Source of the DNA: Pseudomonadota bacterium | GTDB lineage: Bacteria; Desulfobacterota; Desulfobulbia; Desulfobulbales; SURF-16 | NCBI GenBank assembly: GCA_030597865.1 | Contig: JAUVQZ010000179.1 | Location: 1-6,019, forward strand | Direction: 5' to 3' | Length of the DNA stretch: 6,019 nucleotides | Shown: piece by piece, positions 5,922 to 6,019 of the stretch | How the letters are laid out: each line of letters opens with the position of its first letter | Position numbering within the stretch: position 1 is the stretch's first letter | Notes under the pieces: model-generated | Told to the model about the DNA's origin: nothing | What the model saw: the letters and a program-made list of their open reading frames with translations, nothing else | Database searches by the model: none | Made by a program: the position numbers and the translations under genes

Positions 5922-6019
5922 GGGCAAAATAGGCGTCGTCCTTCTCAACCTGGGCGGCCCGGAACGGTTGGAGGACGTGGAACCTTTCCTGTTTAATCTG
6001 TTTTCCGATCGCCAGATTA
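5899..6019 (+). CDS. hemH: Ferrochelatase, N-terminal 40 codons (cut by window edge)
   Basis: The visible peptide contains GKIGVVLLNLGGPERLEDV and then PFLFNLFSDRQI, the characteristic N-terminus of ferrochelatase (HemH/CpfC), which inserts Fe2+ into protoporphyrin IX or coproporphyrin III. Nearly nine tenths of the gene lies beyond the right edge, so the substrate class and the active-site histidine and glutamate cannot be seen. ATG 5899 is chosen because a G-rich GGTGG (5891-5895) lies just upstream; ATG 5905, two codons later in the same frame, is an alternative. The first 23 bases overlap the end of the HD gene in another frame, a sign of translational coupling. Confidence 0.93.
   Translation, partial: MNMQKSAEGKIGVVLLNLGGPERLEDVEPFLFNLFSDRQI

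Overview
This window looks like an ordinary chromosomal segment of an anaerobic Desulfobacterota-type bacterium, probably in or near the Desulfobulbales. That is an inference from gene content and protein flavour: a PIN-PhoH ATPase, a heme-type radical SAM/SPASM enzyme, anaerobic-style heme genes, and moderate GC. No marker gene fixes the taxonomy. I see no phage, transposase, CRISPR array, tRNA or rRNA.

Layout. Bases 1-912 hold the 5' part of nadE (glutamine-dependent NAD+ synthetase) on the minus strand, running off the left edge. Bases 913-1453 are a 541-bp non-coding gap between the divergent nadE and phoH genes, with several small inverted repeats that look like decayed intergenic palindromes. 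On the plus strand follow a PIN-PhoH ATPase (1454-2788), a radical SAM/SPASM enzyme with a TTG start (2891-3964), hemE (4222-5253), an HD-domain hydrolase (5343-5921), and the first 40 codons of hemH/ferrochelatase (from 5899, overlapping the HD gene by 23 bp).

How the genes work together. The right half is a heme-biosynthesis block. HemE makes coproporphyrinogen III and the ferrochelatase inserts iron into a porphyrin. The radical SAM protein carries a CxxxCxxC cluster motif, a complete set of SPASM cysteines, and AhbD/NirJ-like motifs (PTGRG, PTCAP, CGGCRARAYA). AhbD decarboxylates iron-coproporphyrin III to heme b. Its presence next to hemE and hemH therefore raises the possibility of a hybrid route: HemE, then iron insertion into coproporphyrin, then an AhbD-like decarboxylation. 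The HD protein sits inside the block and is probably translationally coupled to hemH; its role there is unknown.

The most notable non-coding structures are a 19-bp perfect palindrome between the radical SAM gene and hemE (4028-4100, extended by a bulged 4-bp stem), and a long imperfect hairpin with competing pairings that fills most of the hemE-HD gap and includes the hemE stop codon (5251-5327). Neither has the T-tract of a canonical intrinsic terminator. I found no clearly new system; the hybrid-heme hypothesis and the two palindromes are the best leads.
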